The position numbers and the translations under genes were made by a program. The notes under the pieces are model-generated. The model saw only the letters and a list, made by a program, of their open reading frames with translations, was not told the origin of the DNA and did no database searches. From Ruegeria_C sp041537905 (GTDB taxonomy: Bacteria > Pseudomonadota > Alphaproteobacteria > Rhodobacterales > Rhodobacteraceae), in contig NZ_JBGRUO010000002.1 in NCBI RefSeq assembly GCF_041537905.1, forward strand, positions 283,760 through 347,759: 64,000 nt of DNA, read 5' to 3'. Shown piece by piece: positions 31,986 to 41,076 of this stretch (positions within the stretch are counted from its first letter, which is position 1; each line of letters begins with the position of its first letter).

Positions 31986-34532
31986 GTGCAGAATAACCCG
32001 CATACCACCCTGATCACGCCCGAAGCGCCCGTGGCCGCCAATACCCATGGCGGGCGGGCGAAGTGTTTGCAGCGGCTGGTGCGGCTGGACATGCCGGTGC
32101 CGCGCACGGTGGCCCTGTCCTTTGAGACGGTGCAGGCGATCGCGGATGGCCATGTACCTGATATCGCCCGCATTCTCGAACAGTTCGATCCCACGGTGCT
32201 GCTCTGCGTGCGCCCGTCCTCAGAGGACCCCGATTGGGGCGGTCCGGGGGCGGTTCTGAACGTGGGCATGAACGATGCGCGCTATGTGGACTTGTGCGAC
32301 ACGATGGGGGCCGACGCGGCAGCGGCGATTTATCTGCGCTTCGTGCAGACCTATGCCGTGCATGTGGCGCGGCTGGACCCGGATGTGTTCGACGACCTGA
32401 TCGAGGACGGCCAGCGGGGTCTGAGCGAAACGCTGCGCGCCTATGAAGAGGAAACCGACGAACCCTTCCCGCAGGATCCTGGCGAGCAACTGGCGGCGGT
32501 GCTGAAATCCATGGCCCGCGCCTGGGACGGCACCACCGCGCGGCTTTTGCGCCAGGCCAAGGGTGCCCCCGCCGATGCCGGTCTGGGCCTTGTCGTGCAG
32601 GAGATGATCCCCGGTCTGGGGCGTGGCGAATGTGGCTCGGGCGTGATGCAGCTGGTCGACCCCACCACCGGCCAGGCGCAGATCACCGGGCGTTATCTGA
32701 GCCAGAGCCAGGGCCGTGATGCGCTGGGGGCGGGCACCGGCGCGCTGTATCTGGCGCGTGATGAGCGCGGACCCTCGCTGGAAGATGTCGCGCCCGAGGC
32801 CTATACCGAGCTGCAGCAGCATGCAAAACTGATGCGCCACAAGCTGCGCGAAGAGATGCAGGTCGAGTTCGTCATTGAAAACGGCCATGCGCATATTCTT
32901 GATGGCGTGCGGGTGCCGCGCAGCTCGCGCGCGGCAGTGCAGATCGCGGTGCGGCTGGCTGAGGACGGTATCATCCCACCGCAAGAGGCGCTGATGCGGG
33001 TTGATCCACATGCGTTGAACGAACTTCTGCACCGGCAGGTGCACCCGGATGCCGAACGCGATGTGCTGACCACCGGCATCGCCGCCAGCCCCGGTGCTGC
33101 AACCGGCCAGATCGTGTTCACCGCCGCCGAGGCGCAGGCCAGTGCCGCGCGGGGCGAGCCCTGTATCCTCGTGCGCCGTGAAACCTCGCCCGAGGATGTG
33201 CGCGGCATGCATGCCGCCGCCGCCGTTCTGACCGAAAAGGGCGGTATGACCAGCCATGCCGCCGTGATCGGGCGGGGCTTGGGTCTGCCCTGTATCGTCG
33301 GTGCTTCGGGGCTGCGTTTCGTCACCAAGAAGCGGCAATTGATGGCGCAGGACGGGCGCGTTTTTGAGACCGGTGATGTGCTGACCATCGACGGCACCTC
33401 GGGGCAGGTGCTGGCCGGGCAGCCGCAGATGCTTGAGGCGGCGCTGGATGACAGTTTCCAGACCCTGATGACCTGGGCCGAGGCGGAATGTGATATCGGC
33501 ATCCGCGCCAATGCCGATACGCCTGCGGACGCGCAAACCGCGCAAAACTTCAATGTGCAAGGCATCGGCCTGTGCCGGACAGAGCATATGTTCTTTGAGC
33601 CGGGCCGCCTGACGGTGATGCGTGAGATGATCTTTGCCCAGACCCCCAAGGGCCGTGCCGCGGTGATGGAGCGGTTGCTGCCGATCCAACGCAAGGATTT
33701 CGTGCAGCTCTTCCGCATCATGGGCGGCAAGCCGGTCTGCATCCGTCTGTTCGACCCGCCACTGCATGAGTTTCTGCCCACCAATCGAACAGGCCAGCGC
33801 GAACTGGCCGAGGCGCTGGACCTGCCGGTTTCGGATGTGGAGCGTCGGGTGGCCGCCATGAGTGAATATAACCCCATGCTGGGCCTGCGCGGTGTGCGGC
33901 TGGGCGTCACCGTGCCTGAAATCTATGACATGCAGGCGCGCGCCATTTTCGAGGCGACGCTGGAGGCCAGCCAAGAGGGCGAACCAGTGGTGCCCGAGGT
34001 GATGATCCCGCTGGTCTCGGCCCGCCGCGAGGTCGAGTTGGTCAAGACGCGGATCGATGCGGTCGCGGCATCTGTCGCCTCGGAGCAGGGCCGGGATTTC
34101 GACTACCGGCTTGGCGTGATGGTTGAAACCCCGCGCGCCTGCCTGCGTGCCGACGAGATCGCGCCCCATTGCGCCTTCCTCAGCTTCGGCACCAATGACC
34201 TGACCCAGATGACCTATGGTCTGTCGCGTGACGATGCGGGCCGGTTCATGTCGGCCTATGTCAATCAGGGCGTCTTCTCCGAAGATCCGTTCCATGTGCT
34301 GGATACGGACGGGGTGGGCGAGCTGCTGCAACTCGGGGTGCAGAGGGGCCGCGAATCGCAACCGGGAATCACCTTGTCCGTCTGCGGCGAGCATGGTGGA
34401 AACCCCGAATCGATCGCCTTTTGCCGCGCGGCGGGCTTCGACTATGTCTCCTGTTCGCCCTTCCGGGTGCCGGTGGCGCGATTGGCCGCAGCGCAATTGG
34501 CTATCTCTCATCAGGTGGGGGCTGACCCCTAA
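31986..34532 (+). CDS. pyruvate phosphate dikinase-like PEP-utilising protein
   Basis: An 848-residue homologue of pyruvate phosphate dikinase. The swivel domain has the phospho-His motif EKGGMTSHAAVIGRGLGLPC; the PEP/pyruvate barrel has GIGLCRTEHMF, SFGTNDLTQMTYGLSRDDAG and SVCGEHGG with the catalytic Cys. The N-terminal ATP-grasp half is divergent: CVRPSSEDPDWGGPGAVLNV replaces the SVRSG...MPGMMDTVLN motif, and VEFVIENGHAHILDGVRVPR replaces the EFT...LQTR(N)GKR motif. It may be a second PPDK-type enzyme with altered nucleotide use. GTG 31986 has AAAAGG upstream; ATG 31956 is an alternative. Confidence 0.82.
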   Translation: MQNNPHTTLITPEAPVAANTHGGRAKCLQRLVRLDMPVPRTVALSFETVQAIADGHVPDIARILEQFDPTVLLCVRPSSEDPDWGGPGAVLNVGMNDARYVDLCDTMGADAAAAIYLRFVQTYAVHVARLDPDVFDDLIEDGQRGLSETLRAYEEETDEPFPQDPGEQLAAVLKSMARAWDGTTARLLRQAKGAPADAGLGLVVQEMIPGLGRGECGSGVMQLVDPTTGQAQITGRYLSQSQGRDALGAGTGALYLARDERGPSLEDVAPEAYTELQQHAKLMRHKLREEMQVEFVIENGHAHILDGVRVPRSSRAAVQIAVRLAEDGIIPPQEALMRVDPHALNELLHRQVHPDAERDVLTTGIAASPGAATGQIVFTAAEAQASAARGEPCILVRRETSPEDVRGMHAAAAVLTEKGGMTSHAAVIGRGLGLPCIVGASGLRFVTKKRQLMAQDGRVFETGDVLTIDGTSGQVLAGQPQMLEAALDDSFQTLMTWAEAECDIGIRANADTPADAQTAQNFNVQGIGLCRTEHMFFEPGRLTVMREMIFAQTPKGRAAVMERLLPIQRKDFVQLFRIMGGKPVCIRLFDPPLHEFLPTNRTGQRELAEALDLPVSDVERRVAAMSEYNPMLGLRGVRLGVTVPEIYDMQARAIFEATLEASQEGEPVVPEVMIPLVSARREVELVKTRIDAVAASVASEQGRDFDYRLGVMVETPRACLRADEIAPHCAFLSFGTNDLTQMTYGLSRDDAGRFMSAYVNQGVFSEDPFHVLDTDGVGELLQLGVQRGRESQPGITLSVCGEHGGNPESIAFCRAAGFDYVSCSPFRVPVARLAAAQLAISHQVGADP

Positions 34533-34568
34533 GATCCACACAAGATGTAGACTGACGTAGGGTCGGAA

Positions 34569-34591
34569 GATTCTTGCCATCGGCAAGAATC
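34569..34591 (+). terminator. perfect hairpin after the PPDK-like gene
   Basis: GATTCTTGCC (34569-34578) pairs with GGCAAGAATC (34582-34591), loop ATC, 36 bases after the stop. T-rich tracts follow further on. Confidence 0.55.
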
Positions 34592-34717
34592 CACTGCTTT
34601 TGCGCTTGCATTTTTGGACGAACTGGACCTACGGCAAACTCTGGGCTAGAGGGCAGCCTGCGTTTGCTTTTCGGGGGGATCGGTAAGCGCGCGAACAAAC
34701 CTGGTGGGGTTTTAGAA

Positions 34718-35353
34718 ATGAACCGATTTATTAAGACGGCCGCTTTGGCGGTGGCTGTGCTGCTGCCTACTGTTTCTGCGTCCGATACGGGGCTGTCCTC
34801 GTTGATTGAACATGAACAAGCTTCGCTCGGCGCGATGCCCGGGGCCGAATTTCGCAAGTACCTGACCTATGTGCAGCCCAAGGCGCGCCCGGTCGAGGTG
34901 AGCTATTCGCGTGCCTGGGTGGACGAGCGTCCTGAGCCTGAGGGTGACGAACATTGGCAGTGCCTGGCCGAGGCGCTCTATTTCGAGGCACGTGGCGAGA
35001 CGGTGAAGGGCCAGTTCGCCGTGGCAGAGGTCATCCTGAACCGCGTCAAAAGCAGCCGCTTTCCCGACACGGTTTGCGGTGTGATCAAGCAGGGCACAGG
35101 CCGCAAATACCAGTGCCAGTTCACCTATACATGTGACGGGCATAAGGAAGTCATTGCGGAAAAGCAGGCTTATCAGCGCGTTTCCAAGATTGCGCGCGCC
35201 GCGATTGATGGCGTGTCGGGCGATCTGACCGATGGTGCGACGCACTACCACACAACTTCGGTCAACCCGAAATGGGCGCGCGTCTACAAGCGGACGGCAA
35301 AGATCGGTGTGCATCTTTTCTATCGCCACAACTATCGCACGGCGAGTAACTAA
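34718..35353 (+). CDS. SleB-type cell wall hydrolase
   Basis: A 211-residue exported protein with a signal peptide (MNRFIKTAALAVAVLLPTVSA) and a C-terminal Hydrolase_2 (SleB/CwlJ) domain beginning at about residue 85. The family core is visible: CLAEALYFEARGE with the likely catalytic Glu, FAVAEVILNRVKSSRFPDTVCGVI, and the terminal GATHYHTTSVNPKWA. It is expected to cut peptidoglycan glycan strands, as a lytic transglycosylase. ATG 34718 (GGTGGGG upstream) is favoured over an earlier in-frame ATG because it gives the signal peptide. Confidence 0.9.
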   Translation: MNRFIKTAALAVAVLLPTVSASDTGLSSLIEHEQASLGAMPGAEFRKYLTYVQPKARPVEVSYSRAWVDERPEPEGDEHWQCLAEALYFEARGETVKGQFAVAEVILNRVKSSRFPDTVCGVIKQGTGRKYQCQFTYTCDGHKEVIAEKQAYQRVSKIARAAIDGVSGDLTDGATHYHTTSVNPKWARVYKRTAKIGVHLFYRHNYRTASN

Positions 35354-35364
35354 AATATCGTGAA

Positions 35365-35391
35365 ATCAGCAGGCTATCCCGGCCTGCTGAT
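35365..35391 (+). terminator. terminator-like hairpin after the SleB-type gene
   Basis: ATCAGCAGGC (35365-35374) pairs with GCCTGCTGAT (35382-35391), followed by GTCGTTTCG. It lies 12 bases after the stop. Confidence 0.6.
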
Positions 35392-35535
35392 GTCGTTTCG
35401 AATGTGAGCAACCCGAACCCGCAAGCGATGGGCCGCAGATTCCGCTGCCAGGCGGTTTTCGTTTGCTGGCGTCATGCGGCATGGGCTGCTATAGCCCGGC
35501 GAATTGGCGATTGCCGTTAGCCGAAGGGCCCGCTC

Positions 35536-36456
35536 ATGAGTTCTGAAATTCGTCTTGCCTTCGCGCATCCTTCGGAGCGCTCCGAAGCCACGGCCGAGAA
35601 CGCGCCGCTCGACCGGATTTCCCTGCGCGACCATATTGTCGAGGTCGAGATCGGGGCGTTTCAGGCCGAACGCGGCAACACGCAACGCATCTGCTTCAAT
35701 GTCGTGGTCGAGGTGACGCCGCTGACCGGGCCGATCGACGACGATGTCGATCGCATCCTGTCTTATGATCGTGTCACCGAAGCCATCGCGCATGAACTGG
35801 CCGAAGAACGGCTGAACCTGCTGGAAACGCTGGCTGAACGGGTCGCCGAACGTATCCTGCTGGAACCACAGGCGGTGCGTGCTTTCGTGCGGATCGAAAA
35901 GCTCGACCGCGGCTCTGGTGCGCTTGGGGTTGAGATCGTGCGGGCGCGTGACGCCGTACATCACGAACCGCTTGAAGAGGACCGCCCGCATCCGCGTCTG
36001 GTTTATCTCTCCAATGCCGCCATTGCCTCGCCGTATCTGCCGGGCTGGATCGATCAGTTGGAGGCGCGTACGCGCCCGCTGATCCTGTGCGTCGGGGCCT
36101 CTGATCTGGCGGCGCCGCAGACCGGCCATGCCATGACCCAGCGCCGGATCGATTTGCTGGCGATTGAGCAGAACGCCTGGGTGCTGGCGGCGCGCGATCC
36201 GCGCTGCGTCGTGGTTTCGACCCGGACCGAGCTGGACTGGGCGATGAAGAATGGTCAGATTTGTGTCTGGGCCCCCTCCAAAGTGGTTCTGGATGCGGTG
36301 GATGGCCCCTCGGCCCATCCCTCGGACGCGGTTGCGCTGGCCGCCTGGTTTGCCGCGACCTTCGAGGCGGGTGAAATGCTGGTGATCGGGGCGGACCTGC
36401 CGACCGAGACTGGCATCCTGCTGCGCCATCAATCGGTGGAGCGGGCAGAGCTGTGA
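35536..36456 (+). CDS. folB: dihydroneopterin aldolase fused to a second, kinase-fold-like domain
   Basis: A 306-residue two-part protein. Residues about 25-130 are a FolB domain: ISLRDHIVEVEIGAFQAER, CFNVVVEV, DRILSYDRVTEAI and LNLLETLAERVAERIL, where FolB converts dihydroneopterin to hydroxymethyl-dihydropterin. Residues about 140-306 form an extra domain not in ordinary FolB (about 120 aa). Its segments LVYLSNAAIASPYLP, RRIDLLAIEQNAWVLAA, VWAPSKVVLD and HPSDAVALAAWFA resemble amino-acid-kinase-fold proteins of the MfnE type, without the glycine-rich loop. Its stop overlaps folP (GTGA), so folB and folP are coupled. Confidence 0.85.
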   Translation: MSSEIRLAFAHPSERSEATAENAPLDRISLRDHIVEVEIGAFQAERGNTQRICFNVVVEVTPLTGPIDDDVDRILSYDRVTEAIAHELAEERLNLLETLAERVAERILLEPQAVRAFVRIEKLDRGSGALGVEIVRARDAVHHEPLEEDRPHPRLVYLSNAAIASPYLPGWIDQLEARTRPLILCVGASDLAAPQTGHAMTQRRIDLLAIEQNAWVLAARDPRCVVVSTRTELDWAMKNGQICVWAPSKVVLDAVDGPSAHPSDAVALAAWFAATFEAGEMLVIGADLPTETGILLRHQSVERAEL

Positions 36457-37451
36457 CCGACTATCACCGGCCGATTGTCCAGCACGGACAGGCCCGCCCG
36501 GCGGAGGCGCTGCCGCTGGCAGGCGGCCCGCTCTGGTTTACCCATGTCGAGATCCTGTCGCGCGATTCTGCCGCTCGCGTCTCGCATGTCGGGGACCTGC
36601 CAGTTGCGGCACGGGCGCGATTGAGCGATGCGCGCGCGTCCATTGCCGGGCTGGCGATGGATGAGCCCCATATCATGGGCATTCTCAACGCCACCCCGGA
36701 CAGCTTTTCTGATGGCGGTCGTCATGCCACCGTCGAAGCGGCACGTGCGGCGGCGCGCCGAATGGTGGCCCACGGCGCCAGCATTCTGGATGTGGGCGGC
36801 GAGTCGACACGGCCCGGCGCCGATTTCGTGCCGATCGAGGTCGAGGTCGAACGGACTGCGCCGATCATCTCCGCCATCGCAGCCGAAAGCGACACGCTGA
36901 TTTCCATCGACACCCGCAAGTCGCAGGTTGCGGCGGCGGCGCTGGATGCAGGGGCGGGTCTGGTGAATGACGTGTCGGGCTTTACTTTCGATGCCGATCT
37001 CGCGCCACTGAGCGCCGCGCGCGGCGTTCCGGTTTGCGTGATGCATGCGCAGGGTGATCCCGAAACCATGCAGGACGATCCGCATTATAACGATGTCCTG
37101 CTGGATGTGTTCGACTTCCTGAAAGACCGAATCGACCATCTGGAAACCGCAGGCATACCGCGCGGGCAGATCGTCGCAGATCCCGGCATCGGTTTTGGCA
37201 AGACGCTTGAGCATAATCTGGCGCTGCTGCGCAATATCGGCCTGTTTCACGATTTGGGCGTGCCGATCCTGCTGGGCGCGTCACGCAAACGATTCATCGG
37301 CACCATCGCGCAGGAGCCGCGCGCCGATGCGCGCGCGCCGGGCTCGATCGCGGTTGCGCTGGCGGCGCTGGCGCAGGGGGTGCAGATCATTCGCGCCCAT
37401 GACGTGGCCGAGACCGCTCAGGCCTTGCGCCTCTGGTCTGCGGTCCGCTAA
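36453..37451 (+). CDS. folP: dihydropteroate synthase
   Basis: FolP condenses hydroxymethyl-dihydropterin pyrophosphate with p-aminobenzoate to dihydropteroate. The 332 residues carry the TIM-barrel motifs MGILNATPDSFSDGG, DVGGESTRPGAD, SIDTRKSQVAAAAL, VNDVSGF, and GASRKRFIG with the SRK basic residues. The first about 70 residues form an N-terminal extension before IMGILNATP, seen also in other alphaproteobacterial forms. Starts at GTG overlapping the folB stop. glmM follows by 39 bases. Confidence 0.96.
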   Translation: MTDYHRPIVQHGQARPAEALPLAGGPLWFTHVEILSRDSAARVSHVGDLPVAARARLSDARASIAGLAMDEPHIMGILNATPDSFSDGGRHATVEAARAAARRMVAHGASILDVGGESTRPGADFVPIEVEVERTAPIISAIAAESDTLISIDTRKSQVAAAALDAGAGLVNDVSGFTFDADLAPLSAARGVPVCVMHAQGDPETMQDDPHYNDVLLDVFDFLKDRIDHLETAGIPRGQIVADPGIGFGKTLEHNLALLRNIGLFHDLGVPILLGASRKRFIGTIAQEPRADARAPGSIAVALAALAQGVQIIRAHDVAETAQALRLWSAVR

Positions 37452-37490
37452 TTTGCGGCAGGCAAGCAAGAACAATCGGTGAGGGGCAGG

Positions 37491-38852
37491 ATGCGGAAGC
37501 TGTTTGGAACAGATGGGGTGCGGGGCAGGGCCAACACCCATCCTATGACCGCCGATCTGGCGCTGCGCCTTGGCGCTGCCGTAGGGCGGTACTTTCGGCG
37601 TGACGCCAAGGGCGTGCACCGGGTGGTGATCGGTAAGGACACGCGGCTATCGGGCTACATGTTCGAAAACGCGCTGACCGCCGGGCTGACCTCGACCGGC
37701 ATGAACGTGCTGCTGCTGGGGCCGGTGCCCACGCCCGCTGTGGGCTTGATGACCCGCTCGATGCGCGCCGATCTGGGGGTGATGATCTCGGCAAGTCACA
37801 ACCCGGCCGAGGACAATGGCATCAAGTTCTTTGGCCCGGACGGGTTCAAACTGTCCGATCAGGCCGAGGAAGAGATCGAAGCGCTGCTTGAGGCCGGGGT
37901 GCAGCCGGCGCAGGCGCATAATATCGGACGCGCGCGCCGGGTCGATGATGCACGCTTTCGCTATGGCGAGCGGGTGAAATCCTCGCTGCCCCGCGCGCTG
38001 CGTCTGGACGGGCTCAAGGTGGTGATCGATTGCGCCAACGGAGCTGCGCATCGGGCCGCGCCCGAGATCCTCTGGGAACTGGGGGCCGAGGTGATCCCGG
38101 TTGGCGTGGCGCCTGATGGCCTGAACATCAACCTCGGCTGCGGTTCCACCCATCCCGAAACCGCCGCCGAGACGGTTGTGGCCCATGGTGCGGATGTTGG
38201 CATTACGCTGGACGGGGACGCGGATCGGGTGATTCTGGTGGATGAGGCCGGAACCGTCGCTGATGGCGATCAGCTGATGGCGCTGCTGGCCGAGCGCTGG
38301 AATGCCGATGGCATGCTGTCGGGCGGGGCGCTGGTAGCGACCGTGATGTCCAATCTGGGACTGGAGCGGCATCTGGCGGCGCAGGGCATCGGGCTGGAAC
38401 GCACCGCCGTGGGCGATCGCTATGTGGTGGAACGCATGCGCGAAGGGGGCTTCAACCTGGGCGGCGAGCAATCCGGCCATATCGTGATGAGCGATTTTGC
38501 CACCACCGGTGACGGGCTGATGGCAGGGCTGCATTTCCTGGCCGAAATGGTGCGCAGCGGTAAAAAAGCATCCGAGCTCGCGCGCCGGTTCGAGCCGGTG
38601 CCGCAACTGCTGCGCAATGTGCGCTTTGCCGAGGGCCAGACCCCGCTGGAATTGGCGACAGTCAAAACCGCGATCAGCGACGCCGAGGCAGCACTGACCG
38701 GCAAGGGCCGCCTGCTGATCCGCAAATCGGGCACCGAACCCCTGATCCGGGTGATGGCCGAATGCGAGGACGAGGCGCTGCTGGAAGCCAGCGTCGGATC
38801 GGTTGTGGATGCGGTTGAACTGGCGGTTGGGTCCGCCGCTCCGGTGGCTTAA
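37491..38852 (+). CDS. glmM: phosphoglucosamine mutase
   Basis: GlmM converts glucosamine-6-phosphate to glucosamine-1-phosphate for UDP-GlcNAc, peptidoglycan and LPS synthesis. The 453 residues begin RKLFGTDGVRG. The catalytic phospho-Ser is in MISASHNPAEDNG, the Mg loop is DGDADRV, and GGEQSGHI and RKSGTEPLIRVM are present. ATG 37491 with GAGGGGC upstream is chosen over GTG 37479. It forms the end of the folB-folP-glmM operon, and its stop interleaves with that of the convergent EamA gene. Confidence 0.97.
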   Translation: MRKLFGTDGVRGRANTHPMTADLALRLGAAVGRYFRRDAKGVHRVVIGKDTRLSGYMFENALTAGLTSTGMNVLLLGPVPTPAVGLMTRSMRADLGVMISASHNPAEDNGIKFFGPDGFKLSDQAEEEIEALLEAGVQPAQAHNIGRARRVDDARFRYGERVKSSLPRALRLDGLKVVIDCANGAAHRAAPEILWELGAEVIPVGVAPDGLNINLGCGSTHPETAAETVVAHGADVGITLDGDADRVILVDEAGTVADGDQLMALLAERWNADGMLSGGALVATVMSNLGLERHLAAQGIGLERTAVGDRYVVERMREGGFNLGGEQSGHIVMSDFATTGDGLMAGLHFLAEMVRSGKKASELARRFEPVPQLLRNVRFAEGQTPLELATVKTAISDAEAALTGKGRLLIRKSGTEPLIRVMAECEDEALLEASVGSVVDAVELAVGSAAPVA

Positions 38853-39766
38853 CGCCCTGCGAAGAACAGCCGTTTCAGCGCGCCATACTGGCTGAGTCCC
38901 ATACCGCCAAGAATCAGGATCATCGCCAGCAGCAGGCTGTGGGGCAGGGGTTCGTGCAGAAAGACGGCCCCCAGAATCACCGACCAAAGGGGCACCTGAT
39001 AATTCGTCAGCCCCATGAAGACAGGCCCCGCGCTGCGGATCACCAAAACGCGCAGCAGGTTTGCCCCCGCCGTTGGCACAAGGCCCAGTAACGCCAGATA
39101 GAACAGGGTTTCGGAGGAGGGCAGCGGCGGTGGACCCTCGACCAGCAAGGCGGCGGGCAAGACGATGCAGGTGCCGATGCTCAGTTGCAGGGCGGCCAGC
39201 GCGTAAGGATCGATCGCGGGCAGTTTGCGCATCATCACTGAACTGATCGCATAGCAGCAGGCCGCCGACAGGCAGGCGAGGCGGCCCCAGCCCTCCAGCC
39301 GCGAACCGGTGGTATCAAAAGCCTGCCCGCCGATCAGCACGACGACACCGGCAAAGCCGATGAGAAAGCCCAACACCCTGCGCGGCGTCATGCGTTCTCC
39401 GGGCACGAAGACATGCGCCAGCGGCAGCACAAGCAGCACCACCGCAGCCATCGACACCCCGGCAAATCCGCTGGTCACATATTGCTGCCCCCAACTGAGC
39501 AGCATGAAGGGCAGCGCCGTGCTGAGCAGACCGGTCACCGCAAGCGCTGCCCAAGCGGTCTCGCTGCCCAACCAGATCCGCCCGCCCCTCGCGCGCCAGA
39601 TCGCAAGGGTTAGCAGCGCGGCAAAGCCGATCCGCGCCGTGGCCAGCCAGAACGGGGTGATCCCGCGCAAGGCCAGTTCGATCACCATGAAGGTCGCGCC
39701 CCAGACCAACCCCAGCGTGGCGATCATAAGCCAGCTTCTGGCCGTGATGTCGGGGGAGTGCGTCAT
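38849..39766 (-). CDS. EamA-family (DMT superfamily) transporter
   Basis: A 305-residue protein with about ten hydrophobic helices in two EamA repeats. Typical motifs are GLVWGATFMVIELALRGI at the start, the end-of-first-half VLGFLIGFAGVVVLIGG, and the second-half PLWSVILGAVFLHEPL. Substrate unknown. It is convergent with glmM, the two stop codons sharing bases in TTAA, so no terminator fits between them. It is not closely similar to the EamA protein at 6005-6907. Confidence 0.87.
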   Translation of the reverse strand: MTHSPDITARSWLMIATLGLVWGATFMVIELALRGITPFWLATARIGFAALLTLAIWRARGGRIWLGSETAWAALAVTGLLSTALPFMLLSWGQQYVTSGFAGVSMAAVVLLVLPLAHVFVPGERMTPRRVLGFLIGFAGVVVLIGGQAFDTTGSRLEGWGRLACLSAACCYAISSVMMRKLPAIDPYALAALQLSIGTCIVLPAALLVEGPPPLPSSETLFYLALLGLVPTAGANLLRVLVIRSAGPVFMGLTNYQVPLWSVILGAVFLHEPLPHSLLLAMILILGGMGLSQYGALKRLFFAGR

Positions 39767-39871
39767 TGGGATTCCTTATGCCGTGCAGGTGGTTTTGACG
39801 CGGTAAGCTCAGGCGATCAATACCTCACGCTTCGATACGGAACGAAGCATGAGCGTCGCTACATAAACGAA

Positions 39872-39893
39872 GGGCGGACCAAAAGGCCCGCCC
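39872..39893 (-). terminator. terminator after ilvC
   Basis: GGGCGG (39872-39877) pairs with CCGCCC (39888-39893); read on the minus strand the stem is followed by TTCGTTT. It lies about 30 bases after the ilvC stop. Confidence 0.65.
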
Positions 39894-39921
39894 GTCTGAA
39901 AGTCAGCAGATAGGGCTGAGA

Positions 39922-40944
39922 TCAGTTCTTTTCCTGATCCACCAGCTTGCCAGCAGAAATCCACGGCATCATGCCGCGCAGCTTCTCGCCAACAACTTCG
40001 ATCTGGTGCTCGTCGTTCAGGCGGCGGGTGCCTTTGAAGAAGGGTTGACCCACGGCGTTTTCCTGCATGAAGTCACGCACGAACTTACCGGTCTGGATGT
40101 CGCGCAGAATGCCTTTCATCGCAGCCTTGGTCTCGTCATAAGGCAGCACCCGCGGACCCGAGACATATTCGCCATATTCGGCAGTGTTGGAGATCGAGTA
40201 GTTCATGTTGGCGATGCCGCCTTCATAGATCAGGTCAACGATCAGCTTGGTTTCGTGCAGGCACTCGAAATAGGCCATTTCCGGCGCGTAACCGGCCTCG
40301 ACCAGGGTTTCAAAGCCCATGCGGATCAGTTCGACAATACCGCCGCACAGAACCGCCTGTTCGCCGAACAGGTCGGTTTCGCATTCCTCGCGGAAGTTGG
40401 TCTCGATGATGCCCGAGCGACCGCCACCAATGGCCGAGCAATAGGACAGGCCGATTTCCAGCGCTTTGCCGGTTGCGTCCTTGTCGACCGCCACCAAGCA
40501 GGGCACGCCGCCGCCTTTGACATATTCGCCGCGCACGGTGTGGCCGGGGCCTTTGGGGGCCATCATGATGACATCGATGCCTTCTTTGGGCTCGATCAGG
40601 CCGAAATGCACGTTCAGACCATGGGCGAACGCGATGGCGGCACCGGGCTTGATGTTGTCATGCACGTATTTCTTGTAGGTTTCGGCCTGCAATTCGTCGG
40701 GCATGGTGAACATGATGACGTCACACCAGGCCGCGGCCTCGGCGATGCCCATGACCTGCAGACCTTCGGCTTCGGCTTTCTTGGCCGAGGCAGACCCTTC
40801 GCGCAGGGCAACAACAAGGTTCTTGGCGCCGCTGTCGCGCAGGTTCAGCGCATGGGCATGGCCCTGGCTGCCATAGCCCAGAATGGCCACGTTCAGGTCC
40901 TTGATCAGGTTAATGTCGCAATCGCGATCGTAGTAGACGCGCAT
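39922..40944 (-). CDS. ilvC: ketol-acid reductoisomerase, class I
   Basis: IlvC catalyses isomerisation and NADPH reduction in valine and isoleucine synthesis. The 340 residues are the class I length. The Rossmann loop is AILGYGSQGHAHALNLRDSG; the Mg-binding region has KGPGHTVR, SYCSAIGGGRSG and ETNFREECETDLFGEQAVLCGG. ATG 40944 is fixed by GGAGG eight bases upstream and by the universal MRVYYDRDCD start. It is divergent from two Lrp-type regulators, which are candidate regulators. Confidence 0.97.
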   Translation of the reverse strand: MRVYYDRDCDINLIKDLNVAILGYGSQGHAHALNLRDSGAKNLVVALREGSASAKKAEAEGLQVMGIAEAAAWCDVIMFTMPDELQAETYKKYVHDNIKPGAAIAFAHGLNVHFGLIEPKEGIDVIMMAPKGPGHTVRGEYVKGGGVPCLVAVDKDATGKALEIGLSYCSAIGGGRSGIIETNFREECETDLFGEQAVLCGGIVELIRMGFETLVEAGYAPEMAYFECLHETKLIVDLIYEGGIANMNYSISNTAEYGEYVSGPRVLPYDETKAAMKGILRDIQTGKFVRDFMQENAVGQPFFKGTRRLNDEHQIEVVGEKLRGMMPWISAGKLVDQEKN

Positions 40945-41065
40945 GTCGCGTTCCTCCAGGAGTTTGTCTGGGGGCGTTCTAAGCCACATTGCCGCGCAAT
41001 TTGAGAGCGCTTTGCCACGATTTCTTGCGATGAGGGAGATTTTCATTCTCAAAAACAGATGATAG

Positions 41066-41076
41066 TGAATAATTCA
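41066..41076. promoter_or_regulatory. palindrome at the start of the tandem lrp genes
   Basis: TGAATAATTCA is a perfect 11-base palindrome whose last base is the A of the first Lrp ATG, in an AT-rich stretch of the ilvC/lrp divergent region. It may be an Lrp/AsnC autoregulatory operator. Confidence 0.35.

Noticed and set aside
32220..34586. A 788-codon open frame antisense to the PPDK-like gene
   Set aside because: It is rich in His, Arg and Gln as expected for the complement of a GC-rich gene, has no domain, and the sense strand carries a clear enzyme family.
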